Shown here: piece by piece, positions 61,454-64,000 of the stretch
Layout: each line of letters opens with the position of its first letter
Position numbering within the stretch: the stretch's first letter is position 1
Assembly: GCF_900088535.1 (NCBI RefSeq)
Contig: NZ_LT578417.1
Coordinates: forward strand, 2,604,001 to 2,668,000
DNA from: Cyanobium sp. NIES-981
GTDB lineage: Bacteria; Cyanobacteriota; Cyanobacteriia; PCC-6307; Cyanobiaceae
DNA length: 64,000 bases
Direction of reading: 5' to 3'
Program-made: the position numbers and the translations under genes
Notes under the pieces: generated by a model
Told to the model about the DNA's origin: nothing
Database searches by the model: none
The model's input: only the letters and a program-made list of their open reading frames with translations

Positions 61454-62287
61454 TCAGGCCAGCAGGCCCTCATCCACCAGGGTCTGCAGCCGCTCCAGCA
61501 CCTCCGGCTGCTCCAGCTGCTCGAGGGCCAGGCGGGCCTCATCGCGCACCCCGGATTCGGCGTCGTGCAGCATGGCGTGGAGCAGGGATTCCACCACGTC
61601 CCGCTGGCGGGGTTCGACGAGATCGGGGTAGAGGCGCCCGAGCCCCCAGGCGCTGTTGCTGCGCACGGCGGGCTCACTGTCGATGCGGAGGCTGAGCAGC
61701 AACTGGGCTGCGGCGGGGTCTGCCTTGGCGGGCCCCGTGCCGCCGGCATCCGCCAGGGAGCTCGCCGCCCAGAGACGCACCGCGGCGATGTCCACCTGGA
61801 GGGCCCGGATCAGGGGATTGAGCACCGGAGCATCGGGGTAGTTCCCCAGACTCCAGGCGACCGCCTTGCGGACGTAGCCGTTGTCGTCGCCGCCCAGCAG
61901 GCTGAGGAGGGGGGCCACGGCCTGGGGACTGGGGTTGCGGCCGAGGGCGTACACCGCACTCATGCGGAGGATCGGACAGCTGGCGGACAGCAGGGGCAGC
62001 AGCAGGGGCACCGCGCGGGGGTCCCGGTGTTCGCAGAAGATGCGCAACCCCTGCATCCGCTGCTCGTGCGGACCCTGGAGCAGGCTGAGGCCGAGATCGC
62101 ACTCCGCTGCCACATCGACACTGGAGGCATCGGCTCCATCGATCTCATCGAGAGGGTCCCCCAGCAGTTCCTGGGCCAGCTCCTGGGCCAGAACCTCCGG
62201 ATCGAGGTACAGCTCCTGGGGGCTTTCGGGATAGGGACCAGGAGGCCCGGGCTGCTCAGGCGGGGGGTCGGGGGGCGGAACACTCAC
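61454..62287 (-). CDS. HEAT-repeat protein (PBS lyase-like repeats)
   Basis: A 277-residue protein. After a Pro-rich start (about 1-25), repeated helix pairs follow from about residue 65: AVPLLLPLLSASCPILRMSA, SAVYALGRNPSPQAVAPLL and VRKAVAWSLGNYPDAPVLNP. Such repeats occur in phycobilin lyases and scaffold proteins; lyase activity cannot be concluded. GTG 62287 is chosen as the first start ahead of the repeats. A 41-codon gene lies 8 bases upstream. Confidence 0.87.
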   Translation of the reverse strand: MSVPPPDPPPEQPGPPGPYPESPQELYLDPEVLAQELAQELLGDPLDEIDGADASSVDVAAECDLGLSLLQGPHEQRMQGLRIFCEHRDPRAVPLLLPLLSASCPILRMSAVYALGRNPSPQAVAPLLSLLGGDDNGYVRKAVAWSLGNYPDAPVLNPLIRALQVDIAAVRLWAASSLADAGGTGPAKADPAAAQLLLSLRIDSEPAVRSNSAWGLGRLYPDLVEPRQRDVVESLLHAMLHDAESGVRDEARLALEQLEQPEVLERLQTLVDEGLLA

Positions 62288-62295
62288 GACGCCGC

Positions 62296-62421
62296 TCAAG
62301 CCATCGGAGCAGGGGCGGCCATGTCGCCCGGAAGCCAGATCCGGGCACTCACCGCCAGCAGGGCCAGGGCGAACAGCAGCACGATGGCCGCCGGCAGCAG
62401 GGTGGAGCGAAAGAATTGCAC
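62296..62421 (-). CDS. 41-residue membrane protein
   Basis: A short frame from GTG 62421 encodes VQFFRSTLLPAAIVLLFALA, then LLAVSARIWLPGDM and a short Ala/Pro tail. One membrane span fills most of it. It lies between the symporter (36 bases upstream) and the HEAT-repeat gene (8 bases downstream) on the same strand, so it fits an operon. No Shine-Dalgarno site is visible. The function is unknown. Confidence 0.5.
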   Translation of the reverse strand: MQFFRSTLLPAAIVLLFALALLAVSARIWLPGDMAAPAPMA

Positions 62422-62457
62422 TGTCGTGGAGAGGGGGGCCGTTCGCCACCGCCATCA

Positions 62458-64000
62458 TCACCCCTGCAGGGTCTGGCCCAGGGCGCGACGCAAACCGGCC
62501 TGCAACTGAGGCAGCTGGCGCAGCGCCACCGCCCCCAGCACGGCCGTGACCAGCCCACCCCATCCCCAGAGCGGCAGCTTCAGCAGGAAGCCGCCCAGCC
62601 CCAACAGGGCGCCGAACAGGACCGCACAGCTGAACATCAGCTGGGCCACCAGGTCGAGCAGGCTCTCCTGGGGCTCCACGCCGGTGCGCTGACGCCACAG
62701 ACGCCAGCCCGGTCCGGCAGGGCGCACCTGGCGGACGAACCGCTCCAGCACCGGGGCTGATTCGGGTGGGGTGGCATACATCACCACCACCCAGAGCAGG
62801 GCGGTGATCCCCGTGGTGAAGAGCAGACGCTCGCCGTAGTCGTCGATGCGCACCATGGGCAGCACCGAGGTGCCGAAGCCCACGACGAAGCCGCCCACCA
62901 TCGCCGCCAGCTCCGCAGCCGCGTTGACCCTCCACCAGAACCAGCGCAGCACCAGCACCACGCCGGGCCCGGTGCCGATGGCGATCACCAGCCGGAACAC
63001 GGTGCCGATGCTGGTGCTCACCAGGGCGGTGAGCACCCCGAGCACCACCAGCAGAACGGAGGCCAGCTGGCCCACCAGCAGCAGCTCCCGCTGGGACGCA
63101 GCCGGACGCATGAAGCGCTGGTAGAGGTCGTGGGTGAGGTAACTCGCCCCCCAATTCACCGCCGTGCTCACGGTGCTCATGAACGCCGCCACGAGGGACA
63201 CCACCACCAGGCCCAGGGCCACCGGGGGCAGCAGCCGCACCGCCAGCAGGGGATAGCTCTGTTCCCAGTCGGTCTGGTCGGGCAGCAGCACCACGGCGGC
63301 CAGGGCCACCAGGATCCAGGGCCAGCTGCGCAGCAGGTAGTTCACCCCGAGGAACACCCAGCTGGCCACCCGGGCTTCACGCTCATTGCGGGTGGCGAGC
63401 AGCCGCTGGATGAACTCGCCGCCACCGTCGCTGCGCCGGAAGCTCCACCACTGCAGGGCGATGTAGGCGCTGAAGGTGGAGATCGAGATCCCGGCACTGT
63501 CGATCCAGCGCAGCTGGCCGTCCTGGAGCTGCCACGGCACCAGGGAGAGGAGTTCGGGCCGCTCCAGCGCCCGCAGGCTGGCCAGCAGGGCATCCATCCC
63601 GCCCGCGGCCTGAACGGCGGCCACGGCCACGGCCGTGGCGCCCGCCAGGGCCAGCACCAGCTGCACCATGTCCGTGACCACCACGGCCCAGAGCCCCCCG
63701 GCGGCCGTGTACACCAGCACCAAGACCCCCACGATCGCCAGCAGGGTGAACCGGGCCTGGGGGGTGGGGGCCAGGCCCAGGGCTTCGCTCACCTTGGCCA
63801 TGGCCAGGAAGGCGTAGCCGATGCCGATGCAGTTGATCGGCAGGGCGAACAGGAACGCCTTGATGCCCCGCAGCCAGGCCGCCGTGGCACCGCCGTAGCG
63901 CAGCTCGGTGAAGGCCGCATCGGTGAGCACACCGCTGCGGCGCCACAACGGCGCGAACACCACCGCCATGGCCACATGGGCCACACCGAAACTCCACCAC
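62458..64000 (-). CDS. sodium:solute symporter (SSS family), 5' end outside window
   Basis: A membrane transporter cut by the window end; about 514 residues are visible. The frame is open through the last base (reading WWSFGVAHVAMAVVFAPLWR). Many spans follow, with GYAFLAMAKVSEAL, LVLVYTAAGGLWAVVVTDMV (the family signature), SLVAAFMSTVSTAVNWGASY (Na+-site Ser/Thr region) and LVIAIGTGPGVVLVLRWFWW. SSS members import solutes with Na+; the substrate cannot be told. The C-terminal ~130 residues add two or three spans. Confidence 0.9.
   Translation of the reverse strand, partial: WWSFGVAHVAMAVVFAPLWRRSGVLTDAAFTELRYGGATAAWLRGIKAFLFALPINCIGIGYAFLAMAKVSEALGLAPTPQARFTLLAIVGVLVLVYTAAGGLWAVVVTDMVQLVLALAGATAVAVAAVQAAGGMDALLASLRALERPELLSLVPWQLQDGQLRWIDSAGISISTFSAYIALQWWSFRRSDGGGEFIQRLLATRNEREARVASWVFLGVNYLLRSWPWILVALAAVVLLPDQTDWEQSYPLLAVRLLPPVALGLVVVSLVAAFMSTVSTAVNWGASYLTHDLYQRFMRPAASQRELLLVGQLASVLLVVLGVLTALVSTSIGTVFRLVIAIGTGPGVVLVLRWFWWRVNAAAELAAMVGGFVVGFGTSVLPMVRIDDYGERLLFTTGITALLWVVVMYATPPESAPVLERFVRQVRPAGPGWRLWRQRTGVEPQESLLDLVAQLMFSCAVLFGALLGLGGFLLKLPLWGWGGLVTAVLGAVALRQLPQLQAGLRRALGQTLQG

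Overview
The window reads as a high-GC picocyanobacterial chromosome of the Synechococcus/Cyanobium type. The support is a set of small cyanobacterial or plastid-lineage families (Ycf35/DUF1257 with DUF2997, DUF1997, DUF3143), an ISE2/Ski2-like helicase and a bioF-esterase-bioC-bioD biotin operon. No rRNA, tRNA, CRISPR array, transposase or integrase was found by reading.

Layout: purB and two small cyanobacterial proteins lie at 0-2.3 kb. From 2.5 to 53.7 kb almost everything belongs to one very large surface-polysaccharide locus. It holds six clear sulfotransferases, a GDP-fucose branch (gmd, fcl, a fucosyltransferase-like protein), a 4-keto-sugar epimerase with a C-methyltransferase, and a nonulosonic-acid branch (a NeuB multidomain fusion, a NeuA-like cytidylyltransferase and three tandem paralogous glycosyltransferases). 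It also holds a complete group-2 capsule machinery (KpsC, KpsS, a Wza/KpsD-like outer-membrane protein, KpsE, KpsM, KpsT) and many further glycosyltransferases. An ISE2-like helicase and a DUF1997 gene sit on the same strand immediately upstream of kpsT-kpsM-kpsE. The 46.8-53.7 kb end is visibly more AT-rich and includes an 867 bp stretch without a convincing gene. From 54 to 64 kb the sequence returns to core genes: the biotin operon, a J-domain protein, rsmG, an aldo/keto reductase, a ferredoxin, Ycf35/DUF2997, a HEAT-repeat protein and a sodium:solute symporter cut by the window end.

The most striking signal lies at 27.6-32.5 kb. KpsS, the enzyme that starts the Kdo linker on the capsule lipid, is fused to a PlsC-type acyltransferase domain. 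Facing it is a dedicated acyl set: a second KASII (FabF), an acyl carrier protein and an OlsB-like N-acyltransferase. I infer a module that builds or remodels the lipid anchor of a sulfated, fucose- and nonulosonate-containing capsule. A second oddity is that the only KpsT in the window has lost the key residues of Walker A, Walker B and the H-loop. Several start codons are uncertain and are flagged in the entries.
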